Of a stretch of 64,000 bases of DNA, positions 39,446-49,791 are shown in pieces (the first letter of the stretch is position 1; each line of letters begins with the position of its first letter). The notes beneath the pieces are model-generated. The model did not search any database. It was given only the letters and a program-made list of their open reading frames with translations, and was not told the origin of the DNA. This stretch comes from Caulobacteraceae bacterium. GTDB taxonomy: Bacteria > Pseudomonadota > Alphaproteobacteria > Caulobacterales > Caulobacteraceae. Where the stretch lies: assembly GCA_028290905.1 (NCBI GenBank), contig JAQGIW010000245.1, positions 1 to 64,000 on the forward strand, written 5' to 3'. Made by a program: the position numbers and the translations under genes.

Positions 39446-39475
39446 AAAGCCCCGCCTTCTGGCGGGGCGTTTTCG
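39446..39475 (+). terminator. Rho-independent terminator
   Basis: aaagccccgcc-ttct-ggcggggcgtttt. Confidence 0.85.
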
Positions 39476-39595
39476 TTGAGGGTTACGCCGGATGAAATCC
39501 TTCTTTGATTCTATGCGTAGAGTTTGAATCGGATGTTTCCAGGAAGCCATATCCAGCTCTAGTCGCAGCGGATTACATTGCCGAAGGAGGCTGCG

Positions 39596-40600
39596 TTGCT
39601 GGACCGCATCGGGCGCGTGCTCGATCCTTACATTCTCCTGATGTTTGCCACCGTGGCCCTCGCGGCGCTGTTTCCGGCCGAGGGTCAGGGGGCGGTCGTC
39701 GCGGGCGTCGCCGCGGACGCCGGGATTGTCTTCCTGTTCTTCCTCTACGGAGCCCGCCTGTCGCCGCGCGCCGCCTGGGATGGTCTGCGGCAATGGCGGC
39801 TGCATCTGGCGGTGCTGCTCAGCACCTTTGCCCTGTTTCCGGCGTTGGGCCTTGGCCTCAAGGCGGCGGCGTCGGCAAGCCTGCCGCCCGCGCTCATCAC
39901 CGGGGTGCTCTTCCTTTGTGTCCTGCCTTCCACCGTACAGTCGTCGATCGCGTTCACATCGATCGCGCGGGGCAACGTCCCGGCCGCGCTGTGCGCCGCC
40001 ACCGTGTCGAACATGCTGGGGATCGTCCTCACCCCTGTGCTGGCCGCCTGGCTCCTGCACACTCATGGGGTCCAGCTGTCCTTCGGGGTGTTCCGCGACA
40101 TCGTCCTGCAGCTCCTGGCGCCCTTCCTGGCGGGGCAGCTACTGCGGCCCTGGATCGGCGCGGGGGTGCTGGAACACAAGCGGGTGCTCGGCTTCGCGGA
40201 CCGGGGATCGATCCTCCTCATCATCTATGTGGCCTTCTCCAAGGGGATGGCCGAGCACATCTGGCGCCAGATCGGTCCGCGGGACCTGGCCGTCCTCTGT
40301 CTGTGGCTGGCGGCGCTCCTCGGCGTCGCCCTTTCCCTCACCTGGCTGATCGGACGCCGCATCCTGCGGTTCAGCGTCGAGGACGAAATCGTCCTTCAGT
40401 TCTGCGGGTCCAAGAAGTCGCTGGCGAGCGGCCTGCCGATGGCCAGCGTCCTTTTCGCGGGACCGCAGCTGGGCCTGATCGTGCTGCCGCTGATGCTCTT
40501 CCATCAGCTTCAGCTGATCGTCTGCGCGGTGTTGGCGCGGCGATACGCGGCCCGCCCCGAGGCCGCGGTCATGGGAACAGCTCCGGCGCCGGCGGTCTGA
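39596..40600 (+). CDS. Bile acid:sodium symporter family (SBF-like) transporter
   Basis: Polytopic; LLDRIGRVLDPYILLMFATVALAALFP; TTG start preceded by aaggagg. Confidence 0.85.
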   Translation: MLDRIGRVLDPYILLMFATVALAALFPAEGQGAVVAGVAADAGIVFLFFLYGARLSPRAAWDGLRQWRLHLAVLLSTFALFPALGLGLKAAASASLPPALITGVLFLCVLPSTVQSSIAFTSIARGNVPAALCAATVSNMLGIVLTPVLAAWLLHTHGVQLSFGVFRDIVLQLLAPFLAGQLLRPWIGAGVLEHKRVLGFADRGSILLIIYVAFSKGMAEHIWRQIGPRDLAVLCLWLAALLGVALSLTWLIGRRILRFSVEDEIVLQFCGSKKSLASGLPMASVLFAGPQLGLIVLPLMLFHQLQLIVCAVLARRYAARPEAAVMGTAPAPAV

Positions 40601-40611
40601 GCCGTCCGCCT

Positions 40612-41652
40612 TCAGGCGGCCGGGCCGTTGTCCAGGGGCAGGCCCGCCTCTCGCCAGGCCTTCATGCCTCCGTCGAGGGCGGCGGCGCGGCGGAAGCCGA
40701 GGGTGCGGAGGGTCTGGGCCGCCAGGGTCGAGATATAGCCGAACTCGCAACAGGTCAGGATCCGCGCCGTCGGGTCCGGCAGCTCGCTGTTCACCCGTAA
40801 CTCGAGCTGGCCGCGGGGCAGGTGGCGGGCGCCCGGCACATGGCCGGCGAGATAGGCGTCCCTCTCGCGCACATCGAGCAGGATCAGCCCCAGGTCGCCC
40901 GACGCCACCCGGTCGGCCAGCTCGGTCATGGCCATGAACGGCGTCGCCGCCGTCGCCTCGGCGAGCAGCTGCGCCACCGTCTTGCCCCCGCTCATGTTCG
41001 TGCGCAGGGCCTCGGTCAGGTGGGTGGGCGCGCTCAGGTTGAGATGGTTCATCATCTCGATGAATGCCGCCCGGTCGCGGTTCTGCAGGCGCGGGTTGGC
41101 AGCGATCTCATGGCCGATGGTCGAGCCGCTGCGTCCCTTGTAGTCGTGGGCCGGATAGACGGCGAGAGCCGGATCCAGCCGCAGCAGGTGGTTGAACAGG
41201 CTGTCGTAGAGCGCGTCCGGATCGCCGGTGGGCAGGTCCGTGCGCCCCGTCCCCTCGATCAGCAGCGTGTCGCCCGTGAACACCCGGTCGGCGGTCACCA
41301 GGCACAGCGAGTCGCGCGTGTGGCCCGGCGTATGCATGGCCTTTAGCTTCAGGCCGCCTACCAGCAGCATGTCGCCGTGGTCCAGGCGCATGTCGACGTA
41401 AGGCGCGGGGCTCAGGCGATGGGCGGCCACCGGCGCGCCGGTCGCGGAGGCGATCTCGCGCGCGGCCGAGAAATGATCGGCGTGGGTGTGGGTGTCGATC
41501 ACATAGCGGATGCGCAGCCCTTCCCGCGCCGTCAGGCCCAGGTAGCGGTCGATCTGGCCCAGCTCCGGGTCGATCAGCACGGCCGCCCGGGTGTCCGGGC
41601 AGCCGATCAGGTACGACTGGCAACCTCCGGTGGCGACCTGTTCGAAAATCAT
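40612..41652 (-). CDS. MBL-fold hydrolase with C-terminal rhodanese domain
   Basis: VIDTHTHADHFSAAREIA, HTPGHTRDSLCLV; GLILLDVRERDAYLAGHVPGARHLPRGQLE, ILTCCEFGYISTLAAQTL. Confidence 0.92.
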   Translation of the reverse strand: MIFEQVATGGCQSYLIGCPDTRAAVLIDPELGQIDRYLGLTAREGLRIRYVIDTHTHADHFSAAREIASATGAPVAAHRLSPAPYVDMRLDHGDMLLVGGLKLKAMHTPGHTRDSLCLVTADRVFTGDTLLIEGTGRTDLPTGDPDALYDSLFNHLLRLDPALAVYPAHDYKGRSGSTIGHEIAANPRLQNRDRAAFIEMMNHLNLSAPTHLTEALRTNMSGGKTVAQLLAEATAATPFMAMTELADRVASGDLGLILLDVRERDAYLAGHVPGARHLPRGQLELRVNSELPDPTARILTCCEFGYISTLAAQTLRTLGFRRAAALDGGMKAWREAGLPLDNGPAA

Positions 41653-41682
41653 CGCCGCCGGCTCCCTCTTTTTCCCGCCTCG

Positions 41683-42339
41683 TCAGCTCGGCTGCTTGGT
41701 GGTGCGCAGATAGGGCTTGTGGGTCTGGAAGCCCGGAAACAAGGTCGCCGCCTCGTCGTTGCTCACCGCCGTCGTGATGATCACGTCCTCGCCCCGTTTC
41801 CAGTCGGCCGGCGTCGCCACCTTGTGCTTGGCGGTCAGCTGCATGGAATCGATCACTCGCAGGATCTCGTCGAAGTTGCGTCCGGTGGTCATCGGATAGA
41901 CCAGGATCAGCTTCACCTTCAGGTCCGGCCCGATGATGAAGACGTTGCGTACGGTGGCGTTGTCCGCCGCCGTGCGGCCCTCGGAAGTCCCGGTCTCGTC
42001 GGCCGGCAGCATCCCATAGAGCTTGGAGACCTTCAGGTCGGTGTCGGCGATCATCGGGAAGTTGGGCGCCATCCCCTGGGTCTCGGCGATGTCCTTCGAC
42101 CAGCCGGCGTGGTTGTCGACGGGGTCGATCGACAGGCCGATCACCTTGACGCCGCGCTTGTCGAATTCCGGCTTCAGCTTGGCCACCGCGCCGAGCTCGG
42201 TGGTGCAGACGGGGGTGTAGTCCTTGGGGTGCGAGAACAGCACCACCCAGTGGCCCTTGGCCCAATCGTCGAAATGGATCGGACCCTCGGTGGTGTCGGC
42301 GGTGAAGTCCGGGGCGATCTGGTTCAGCTGCAGCGTCAT
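41683..42339 (-). CDS. Peroxiredoxin (1-Cys/Prx6-like)
   Basis: WVVLFSHPKDYTPVCTTELGAVAKLKPEFDKRGVKVIGLSIDPVDNHAGW. Confidence 0.94.
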   Translation of the reverse strand: MTLQLNQIAPDFTADTTEGPIHFDDWAKGHWVVLFSHPKDYTPVCTTELGAVAKLKPEFDKRGVKVIGLSIDPVDNHAGWSKDIAETQGMAPNFPMIADTDLKVSKLYGMLPADETGTSEGRTAADNATVRNVFIIGPDLKVKLILVYPMTTGRNFDEILRVIDSMQLTAKHKVATPADWKRGEDVIITTAVSNDEAATLFPGFQTHKPYLRTTKQPS

Positions 42340-42389
42340 GGGTCCGTCTCCTCTCGCGCGCACGGCGCCGACGGACAGCCTTAGCCCCC

Positions 42390-42453
42390 CGGAGCGCGGG
42401 CCTCCAGCCCGCTCTTGCTCACCCGAGGTTGCGGGCTGAAAGCCCGCGCTCCG
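42390..42453. repeat. GC-rich inverted repeat
   Basis: cggagcgcgggcctccagcccgc ... gcgggctgaaagcccgcgctccg (21/23 arm match). Confidence 0.88.
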
Positions 42454-42458
42454 CGCTC

Positions 42459-43868
42459 TCACTGCACGGCGGCCAGGACATCCCGGGCGAAGACGCGGCC
42501 GTCGAATTGCGTTCCGCCCATAGAGTCGAAGCCGCGCCGAACGATGATCATGTGGCGCGCCGGGACGATCACCACCCACTGCCCGCGATTGCCGAGCATG
42601 GCGTAGGTGCCCTCCGGCAGGCCCTGGCGCGCGCCCGCGACCCAGAAGAGAGCGCCATAGCCGAGCCGATCGGCGGCGACGGGCTCCGGTTGGACACCGG
42701 CGGGGGTCGCCACGAACCGCGCCCAGCCCTCCGGCAGCAGCCGCTCCCCGTTCCACACCCCGTCGTCTTGATACAGCAGGGCGAGCCGCGCCAGGTCGCG
42801 CGCCGTGCTCCACACCTGGCTAGACAGTACATAGTTGCCCTGCCAGTCGGTCTCCAGGGTCGTGTGGGCCATGCCGATCCGCCACAGCAGCTCCTGGTAA
42901 GGGAAGGCGAGGTAGCGCCGGTCGTCGCCGATCTCGGCCCGCAGCGCCCGCGCCGCCAGCAGCACGTCGTCGTTGGCGTAGCGGAAGCGGGTCCCCGGCG
43001 CCGCCTCCAGCGGCATCGCGGTGGCGACCTGGGTCACCGTCCCGCCGCCGACATAGATCTCGTCGGTGCGGTTGCCGGGGCCGCCGGTGAACAGGCCGCT
43101 GTTCATGTGCATCAGCTGGGCCAGGGTGATGGCGGCGCGTGGATCGCCGGAGCGGCTCCATTCGGGGATCTTCGCCGGCGCGTCGATGTTCAGCACGCCC
43201 AGGGCCACAGCTCGGCCGAGCACGCTGGCGGTGAGGCTCTTGGCCGCCGACCAGGTCCGCTGGGGCCGGTGCAGGTCGTAGCCCTCTCGGTAGCGCTCGG
43301 CGACGATCCGACCGTCCATCAACACCAGGACAGCGGTGGTCCTGTCTCCCGCACCGTAGCCGCCTGCCGTAAACGCCTTGGCCACCACGCCGTCCAGCCG
43401 CCGGGCCTGGTCGGCTGGGAGGCTCGCCGCGGCGTCGCGGTCGCCGTCCGGCCACCGCCGCGCATCCGGGTCGCCGGCGGGCGGCCGGGCCTCCAGGCGC
43501 GGCAGCCGGGCGGTCGCTTCCGGTCCCGCCCCGATCGGCAGCTGCGCACAGCCGAGCCCGGGACGCCAGGCGGCGATCCGCGGCGGCAGGTGCTCGTCGA
43601 AGGCCACGCTGACGGTCTTCGCCGCCCGGTCGATTCGCGCGGGCAGGGTGCGCACCGCCTCCTGGTATTCGGGATAGGTCCCCTCCAGGTCGTCCGCCGC
43701 AACCGCCGCCTCGGTCTCGCCCGCGTCGAACACCCCGCTGCACAGGAACGCCGCCTTGTACCCCGCTGCGAGGGCGAGGCTGTGCGCTGACGGCGCGGCG
43801 AGGGCGGCAAGAGGCGCGGCCAGGGCTAGAAGGCCGCCCACGGCGAGCCAGCGGTAAGGAGCGGCCAT
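42459..43868 (-). CDS. Serine hydrolase (beta-lactamase/class C family)
   Basis: TWSAAKSLTASVLGRAVALG (SxxK), FRYANDDVLLAARAL (YxN). Confidence 0.88.
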   Translation of the reverse strand: MAAPYRWLAVGGLLALAAPLAALAAPSAHSLALAAGYKAAFLCSGVFDAGETEAAVAADDLEGTYPEYQEAVRTLPARIDRAAKTVSVAFDEHLPPRIAAWRPGLGCAQLPIGAGPEATARLPRLEARPPAGDPDARRWPDGDRDAAASLPADQARRLDGVVAKAFTAGGYGAGDRTTAVLVLMDGRIVAERYREGYDLHRPQRTWSAAKSLTASVLGRAVALGVLNIDAPAKIPEWSRSGDPRAAITLAQLMHMNSGLFTGGPGNRTDEIYVGGGTVTQVATAMPLEAAPGTRFRYANDDVLLAARALRAEIGDDRRYLAFPYQELLWRIGMAHTTLETDWQGNYVLSSQVWSTARDLARLALLYQDDGVWNGERLLPEGWARFVATPAGVQPEPVAADRLGYGALFWVAGARQGLPEGTYAMLGNRGQWVVIVPARHMIIVRRGFDSMGGTQFDGRVFARDVLAAVQ

Positions 43869-43911
43869 CTAGGAAGTCCCCTGGAGAGGTGTGCGAATCG
43901 TCGACTAGTCT

Positions 43912-43996
43912 TTTCACCACGAAGGCGCGAAGGGCGCGAAGCGCCAGGACGATCGCTTTCGCTCTCCTTCGTGTCCTTCGCGTCTTCGTGGTTCAA
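43912..43996. repeat. Intergenic inverted repeat
   Basis: ttcaccacgaaggcgcgaagggcgcgaag ... cttcgtgtccttcgcgtcttcgtggttcaa. Confidence 0.85.
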
Positions 43997-44882
43997 TCTC
44001 TTTTCGCTTTCGGCGGCGCAAGCGCCCGCAGTTCTTGACGCGGCAACCGAGGATGGCGAAGTCGCGGGCTTGGCCATCATCCACATCGACGATCCCCTCG
44101 ACCCCCGCGTCGCCCCCTTCCGCGACGTGCGTGAGCGCGACCTCGCCGGGCGCACGGGTGGCTTCATCGCCGAGGGCGAAGTGGTGCTGAACGTCCTGGC
44201 CCGCAGCCGGCGCCACCACGCCCGCAGCCTGCTGATCGCGGAGAAGCGGCTCGAAAAGCTCGCGCCCCTGATCGCCGCCTTCGGCGAGGACGTCGCCGTC
44301 TACGCCGCCGGCCAGGCGGTGATGGACGCCGTCGCGGGCTTCCATATCCATCGCGGCATCCTGGCCCACGGCGAGCGGTCCGCCCCGGTGCCGGCCAGCG
44401 AGCTGCTGGCGTCGGGCGGGCCGGAAGCCCTGGTGGTGGTTCTGTTCGGGATCGCCAACCACGACAACATCGGCGGCGTCTTCCGCAACGCCGCCGCCTT
44501 CGGCGCCGCCGGCGTCCTGCTCGACTCCACCTGCTGCGATCCGCTGTACCGCAAGGCGATCCGGGTCTCGGTGGGCGCGGCGCTCAGCCTGCCGTTCGCC
44601 TGGCTGGGTGCAGGGGAGGACGCCATCGTCCTGTTGCGCAGCCAGGGCTACGCGCCGCTGGCCCTGAGCCCATCCGGCCGCACACCGCTGAAGTCCCTGG
44701 CCCGCCCGCGAAAGCCGGCCGTCCTGCTGGGCGCCGAGGGGCCGGGCCTGCCCGCCGACATCCTCGCCCGCGCCGAGACCATCGCCATCCCCATGGCCGG
44801 CGCCTTCGATTCCCTCAACGTCGCCACCACCAGCGGCATCGTCCTCCACCACCTGGCTCCCACCACTCCTGAAGAAGATTGA
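43971..44882 (+). CDS. TrmH/SpoU-family RNA 2'-O-methyltransferase
   Basis: FGIANHDNIGGVFRNAAAFGAAGVLLD; VLLGAEGPGLPADIL; IPMAGAFDSLNVATTSGIVLHHL. Real start likely downstream of the repeat, e.g. TTG at 44070. Confidence 0.9.
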   Translation: MSFASSWFNLFSLSAAQAPAVLDAATEDGEVAGLAIIHIDDPLDPRVAPFRDVRERDLAGRTGGFIAEGEVVLNVLARSRRHHARSLLIAEKRLEKLAPLIAAFGEDVAVYAAGQAVMDAVAGFHIHRGILAHGERSAPVPASELLASGGPEALVVVLFGIANHDNIGGVFRNAAAFGAAGVLLDSTCCDPLYRKAIRVSVGAALSLPFAWLGAGEDAIVLLRSQGYAPLALSPSGRTPLKSLARPRKPAVLLGAEGPGLPADILARAETIAIPMAGAFDSLNVATTSGIVLHHLAPTTPEED

Positions 44883-45038
44883 CCACAGAGACACAGAGGC
44901 CACAGAGAGGTCCGTGCGGCTGACAGGCGCTGCCCGACGGCCAACGTGGTCGTTTCTGCCGCGCGCGAAGCGCGCCGTGTCAGCGGTCCAACCGCTGGCG
45001 CAGAACGAGCGCCTCTGTGCCCTCTGTGTCTCCGTGGT
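44882..45038. repeat. Intergenic inverted repeat
   Basis: accacagagacacagaggccacagag ... ctctgtgccctctgtgtctccgtggt (24/26 arm match). Confidence 0.88.
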
Positions 45039-45095
45039 GAATCTTTCTATCTGCGTCCATCTACGTCGTCTGCGGATGAGAAACCGGGAGGGAAC

Positions 45096-46592
45096 ATGAG
45101 CCGCCGCTACATCGCCGCCATAGACCAGGGGACCACCTCCTCGCGCTGCATGGTCTTCGATACGGCCGGCGCCATCGTCTCCCAGGCCCAGATGGAGCAC
45201 CGCCAGATCTACCTTCGCCCCGGCTGGGTCGAGCACGACGCCCTGGAGATCTGGAGGAATGTCGAGACCGTGGTCGGGGCGGCGCTCGGCCGGCTGGGGA
45301 TTGGCCCGGCCGACTTGGCGGCGGTGGGGATCACCAACCAGCGCGAGACCACCGTCCTATGGGACAGGGCCAGCGGCCGGCCGATCGCCGGAGCCATCGT
45401 CTGGCAGGACACCCGCACCGCGGCCCTGGCGGAAGAGCTCGGGCGGGAGGGCGGCCAGGACCGCTTCCGCCCCCTCTGCGGCCTGCCCCTGGCCACCTAT
45501 TTCTCCGGACCGAAGATCCGCTGGCTGCTCGACCATGTGGACGGCGCCCGCGCGGCGGCGGCCCGCGGCGAGGTGCTGTTCGGCACCGTCGAGACCTGGC
45601 TGATCTGGAATCTCACCGGCCGCCACGTCACCGACGTCACCAACGCCAGCCGCACCATGCTGATGAACCTGGAGACCCTGGACTGGGACGACACCCTGCT
45701 CGAAGCCATCGGTGTTCCCCGCGCCATGCTGCCGGAGATCCGCTCCTCGGCCGAGGTCTACGGCGAGGCGCGCGGCGTCCTGGCCGGCGTCCCGGTGGCC
45801 TCGGCCCTTGGCGACCAGCAGGCGGCCCTGTTCGGCCAGACCTGCTTTCGGCCCGGCGAAGGCAAGTGCACCTACGGCACCGGCAACTTCCTGCTGGTCA
45901 ACACCGGCGAGCGGGCGGTCGCCTCGCGCCACGGCCTGCTGACCACCGTCGGCTACCGGGTGGGGGAGGGGCGGGCCGTCTACGCCCTGGAAGGCTCGAT
46001 CGCCGTTACCGGGGCCCTGGTGCAGTGGCTGCGCGACAACCTGGGCTTCTTCTCCTCCGCAGCCGAGATCGAGGCCCTGGCCGGCAGCGTCGCCGACAAC
46101 GGCGGCTGCTCGCTGGTGCCGGCCTTCTCCGGCCTCTTCGCCCCCCACTGGCGCCCCGACGCCCGCGGCGTGATCGCCGGCCTCACCGCCTATGTCACCC
46201 GCGGCCACATCGCCCGCGCGGCCTTGGAGGCGGTGGCCTGGCAGACCCGCGAGGTCGTCGACGCCATGGCCGCTGATTCCGGCCGGCCCCTCGACATCCT
46301 CAAGGTCGACGGCGGCATGACCGCCAACAGCCTGCTGATGCAGTTCCAGGCCGACGTCCTCGGCGTCCCCGTCGTCCGGCCGGGCATCCCCGAGACCACC
46401 TGCCTGGGCGCCGCCTACGCCGCCGGCCTCGCAGTCGGCTTCTGGCCCGACCTGGAGACCTTGCGCGCGCAATGGCGAAAGGACGCCGAATGGACCCCAA
46501 ACATGGACACCGCCCGCCGCGACCAGGGCTACGCCCAATGGAAGAAGGCCGTTCAGCGCACCCTGGGCTGGGAGGAGGGAGCGGGCGCCTGA
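45096..46592 (+). CDS. glpK: Glycerol kinase
   Basis: [62 protein letters not shown]. Confidence 0.96.
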   Translation: MSRRYIAAIDQGTTSSRCMVFDTAGAIVSQAQMEHRQIYLRPGWVEHDALEIWRNVETVVGAALGRLGIGPADLAAVGITNQRETTVLWDRASGRPIAGAIVWQDTRTAALAEELGREGGQDRFRPLCGLPLATYFSGPKIRWLLDHVDGARAAAARGEVLFGTVETWLIWNLTGRHVTDVTNASRTMLMNLETLDWDDTLLEAIGVPRAMLPEIRSSAEVYGEARGVLAGVPVASALGDQQAALFGQTCFRPGEGKCTYGTGNFLLVNTGERAVASRHGLLTTVGYRVGEGRAVYALEGSIAVTGALVQWLRDNLGFFSSAAEIEALAGSVADNGGCSLVPAFSGLFAPHWRPDARGVIAGLTAYVTRGHIARAALEAVAWQTREVVDAMAADSGRPLDILKVDGGMTANSLLMQFQADVLGVPVVRPGIPETTCLGAAYAAGLAVGFWPDLETLRAQWRKDAEWTPNMDTARRDQGYAQWKKAVQRTLGWEEGAGA

Positions 46593-47553
46593 CCTCCGGA
46601 GAGAGCCGTCTCCACGCGCCCTTTGTCATACAGCGATCGCGGCTCGGCGTTCAGCAGCGCCGCCCGCCAGGCGGGCGCGCGCCTCAGCCAGGCGGCCAGG
46701 CGTCTGTCGGCCCCGGGATCGGTGCGACGGACCGCGTCGGCGATATAGGCGAGCTCGAAGCTTGCGTGGGTGAGTCGCTGGCGCTCGGCGGTCAGGGCGC
46801 GACCGTCGAAGTGTTCGGCGAGGTCGCCGAGCTGGGCGCGGGCGGCTTGGATCATCGCCAGCGCCACAGGCCCGTCCCGGTGCGCCAGGGCGGCGCGGGC
46901 GGCGGCGGCGCGCAGGACGTCGGCGATCGCGGCTGCCGCCGTCACCCTCTCAAAGCCGCCGCCAGCCCCTCCGTCAGCGCAGGCGGCGGGATTGAGCGCC
47001 CGGACATAGGCGGCGAGGCCCTCCAGCACCCCCGGCGGCGGCTCGGCGCCCTCGAACTCCTCGACCACCAGTCCGTGGATGAAGGTCCCGAGGGCCGGGG
47101 AGGCGGGAGACTGGTCGACCTTCAGCCGGACCTTGGGGCCGCCGAGGTCGGGGATCGGCCGCGGATCGTCGACATGATCGCCCCGGTGGGTGCTGAACAC
47201 GAAGGAGGTGACGTCTGCTGTGCCCGGGGCGCCGGACAGGCCAGGGAAAGCGAAGTCGGGGTTGGTGCGGCCATTGCGGTGACAGCTCTCGCAGGCGATC
47301 CCGGCCCGGGCCGCCTGGCCGCCCAGCAGCAGGGGATCGCGGAACGCCGCCCGGCCGACCTCCACCCGGTACGCCGCCTCGGGGTCGGCCGGAACGGCGA
47401 GGCATTCGACTGGCCGGCGGGTCAGGATGCGCACCACCTCGGCGCCCGGCGCCGTCCAGCGCAGGACCCTCAGGGGAACAGTGACGGTATCGGCCCGGGC
47501 GGCCGCCAGGGTCCAGGCGACGGCGCCGGCGACCAGGAGGCGGGGAGCGATCA
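46590..47553 (-). CDS. Secreted mono-heme cytochrome-c-like protein (single CxxCH)
   Basis: Signal-like LLVAGAVAWTLAAARA; GIACESCHRNGRTNPDFAFPG; boundaries approximate (ORF 46553-48058 in this frame). Confidence 0.6.
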
Positions 47554-48531
47554 GGACGCCGGATCGCCGCCGTGGTCGATCCACCGCCGCAGGTCCTCCG
47601 CGTCGGCGCAGCCGAAGGCGCACTGCCGCTCCAGCTTGGCCAGCATCGTCCGGGCCCCGGCCACGTCGCCCTCGATCACCTTCAGTTCGCCGTAGTACTC
47701 CGTGGCGCCGCGATGCCACGGAGCGATGGCCAGGGCGGCGCGATAGTATTGCTCGGCCTTGTCGAGGCGGCCGAGCTTGCGCCAGACGTAGCCCCGGTAG
47801 GTGAGGATGTCGGGGTGGGGTCCGAACGCCGCCGAGGCGCGATCGAGGGCGACCAGGGCGTCGCCGTAGCGGTGCTCGTTGATCAGGCTGACGGCCTCGA
47901 CATAGGCGCCGTCGCCCGCCGCCGCCGACAGCAGCGAACCGCTCGGCGCGATCGAGGCGGCCGGCCCTGTCGCGGCGGAGTTCGGCGGTTTGAGGGCGGC
48001 CTCGACCTGCGAGATCGCGGACTTCAGGTCGGCGGCCTCGGGGCAGGTGTCGTTGCACTGGGCGGCGCGGCTCTTGAGCATGTCCAGTTGGGCGGACGCC
48101 TTGTCGCCCTGCTTCATCTGGGCCAGGGCCAGGGCGTAGTCGCGGCGGGTGTCGACGGCCTTGGGATCGATCTTCAGCGCTCGTTCGAGGGCCTTGGCGG
48201 CGCCCTTGGCGTCGTTGTTACCGCCGCGCGCCAGGCCCAGCATGCGCCAGCCATTGACTTCGCCGGGCGCGGCCTGGGTGACATGGTCGAACGAGCGGGC
48301 CGCGTCCTTGAACTTGCCGGCCTGGTAGGCGGCCATCCCGTCCCGGTATTCCTGGGCAGGATCGTACTGCGGGGTGGACATGCTGGGCGACATCGGGGCG
48401 CTCATCCCCCCGCCCATGCCGCCGCCGCCGCCGCTGGCGACAGCGGCGCCGAGTGGCGTCGACGCGGCGATGAGGCCCCAGACAACAGCGTTCGGCAGAC
48501 GAAAGGTATGTGAAAGACGTAAGACGGCCAT
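47551..48531 (-). CDS. Tetratricopeptide-repeat protein with signal peptide
   Basis: AYQAGKFKDAARSFDHVTQAAPGEVNGWRMLGLARGGNNDAKGAAKALERALKIDP; RLDKAEQYYRAALAIAPWH. Confidence 0.88.
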   Translation of the reverse strand: MAVLRLSHTFRLPNAVVWGLIAASTPLGAAVASGGGGGMGGGMSAPMSPSMSTPQYDPAQEYRDGMAAYQAGKFKDAARSFDHVTQAAPGEVNGWRMLGLARGGNNDAKGAAKALERALKIDPKAVDTRRDYALALAQMKQGDKASAQLDMLKSRAAQCNDTCPEAADLKSAISQVEAALKPPNSAATGPAASIAPSGSLLSAAAGDGAYVEAVSLINEHRYGDALVALDRASAAFGPHPDILTYRGYVWRKLGRLDKAEQYYRAALAIAPWHRGATEYYGELKVIEGDVAGARTMLAKLERQCAFGCADAEDLRRWIDHGGDPAS

Positions 48532-48637
48532 GGCGATCCTCCCCGGGGGCGGTCCGGCCCCGATCATATTCCCTCACGCTGAATATGTCTGCTCGGCGCC
48601 GCCTGGTTCAAACCCCCGGAGCGCCGGGTTCTCCTTT

Positions 48638-49786
48638 CTACGGCTTCTGCAGGACGTGGACGTAGCAGACGGCCCCCACACCGACCATGTGGGCGAGGCC
48701 GGACCGGGCGCCGGGGTGCTGGCGCGGCCCCGCCTCGCCGCGCAGTTGCCGGGTGATCTCGCCGATCTGGCCGACCCCGGTCGGGCCGATGGGATGGCCC
48801 ATGGAGATCAGGCCCCCCGAAGGGCTCACGGCGCACCGCCCGCCGATGTCGAACGCGCCCTCCTTGAGCATCGGCACGGCCTGGCCGTCGGGGCAGAGGC
48901 CCATGGCCTCCACATACTCCACCTCCTCGACGGTGAAGGCGTCGTGCAGCTCCACCACGTCCAGTTCGCCCGGTGCGAGTTGTGCCTGCGCGAGGGCGAT
49001 CTGGGTGGTCTCTTGCGTGAGCATGGCGTCGTAACGGGTGGCGTCATCGTAGAGATGCTGGCTGCGGCCCGCCGAGGACGCCACGCGGACGGCGCGGTCC
49101 AGGCCGACGCCCCGCCGGCGCAGGCCCTCCTCCGAGGCTATGATCACCGCCGCCGCGCCCTCGCCGACCGGGGTGCATTGCAGCGAGGTGAAGCCCCCGG
49201 CGATCTTCTTGCCCCCCAGGATCTCGTCGAGCGTGCGTTCCTTCTGGTGCTGGGCGAACGGGTTCTTCGATCCGTTGCGGTGGTTCTTCACCGCCACCAG
49301 GGCGATGTCCTCGACGGATGCCCCCGTCCGGGCGGCGTAGGCGTCGGCCAGCAGGGCGAAGTGCGTGAAGGGCGCGATGGCGTCGTCCGCCAGGGAGCCG
49401 ATCCGCGCCAGGGATTCGGCCCGGCCGACGGGCATCGGCTTGTCGACCCCGACCACCAGGGCGATGTCGGCGAGCCCTGCCGCGACCTCCATGCAGGCGT
49501 GCCGGAACGCCGCCGAACCGGACGCCGAAGCGTTCTCCACGTGCACGATCGGAAGTCCGTGGTCCCCCAGGTGGCGCAGCATGGCCCGGCCCGGCGCCAT
49601 GGGCAGCAGCGCCTTGGCGACATAGGCCGAGTCCACCGCCGGCCAAGCCACGCCGGCGTCGTCCAGGGCGGCGCGGACGGCGGCGAGGCCCAGGGTGACG
49701 TAGGGTGTATCGGAGAGGAACTGATAGCGGTGGAAGCCGATGCCAGCGACATAGACCGGCCGCAGGTCCTTCAAGGTCGTCGCCAT
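48638..49786 (-). CDS. Thiolase / acetyl-CoA acetyltransferase family (SCP2-thiolase-like)
   Basis: VENASASGSAAFRHACMEVAAGLADIALVVGVDKP; VVELHDAFTVEEVEYVEAMGLC; SPSGGLISMGHPIGPTGVGQIGEI. Confidence 0.92.
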   Translation of the reverse strand: MATTLKDLRPVYVAGIGFHRYQFLSDTPYVTLGLAAVRAALDDAGVAWPAVDSAYVAKALLPMAPGRAMLRHLGDHGLPIVHVENASASGSAAFRHACMEVAAGLADIALVVGVDKPMPVGRAESLARIGSLADDAIAPFTHFALLADAYAARTGASVEDIALVAVKNHRNGSKNPFAQHQKERTLDEILGGKKIAGGFTSLQCTPVGEGAAAVIIASEEGLRRRGVGLDRAVRVASSAGRSQHLYDDATRYDAMLTQETTQIALAQAQLAPGELDVVELHDAFTVEEVEYVEAMGLCPDGQAVPMLKEGAFDIGGRCAVSPSGGLISMGHPIGPTGVGQIGEITRQLRGEAGPRQHPGARSGLAHMVGVGAVCYVHVLQKP

Positions 49787-49791
49787 TTCGA

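Noticed and set aside
39505-40800. Plus-strand ORF of 431 aa
   Set aside because: Out-of-frame shadow of the SBF-like transporter, which has a good TTG start and Shine-Dalgarno in another frame.
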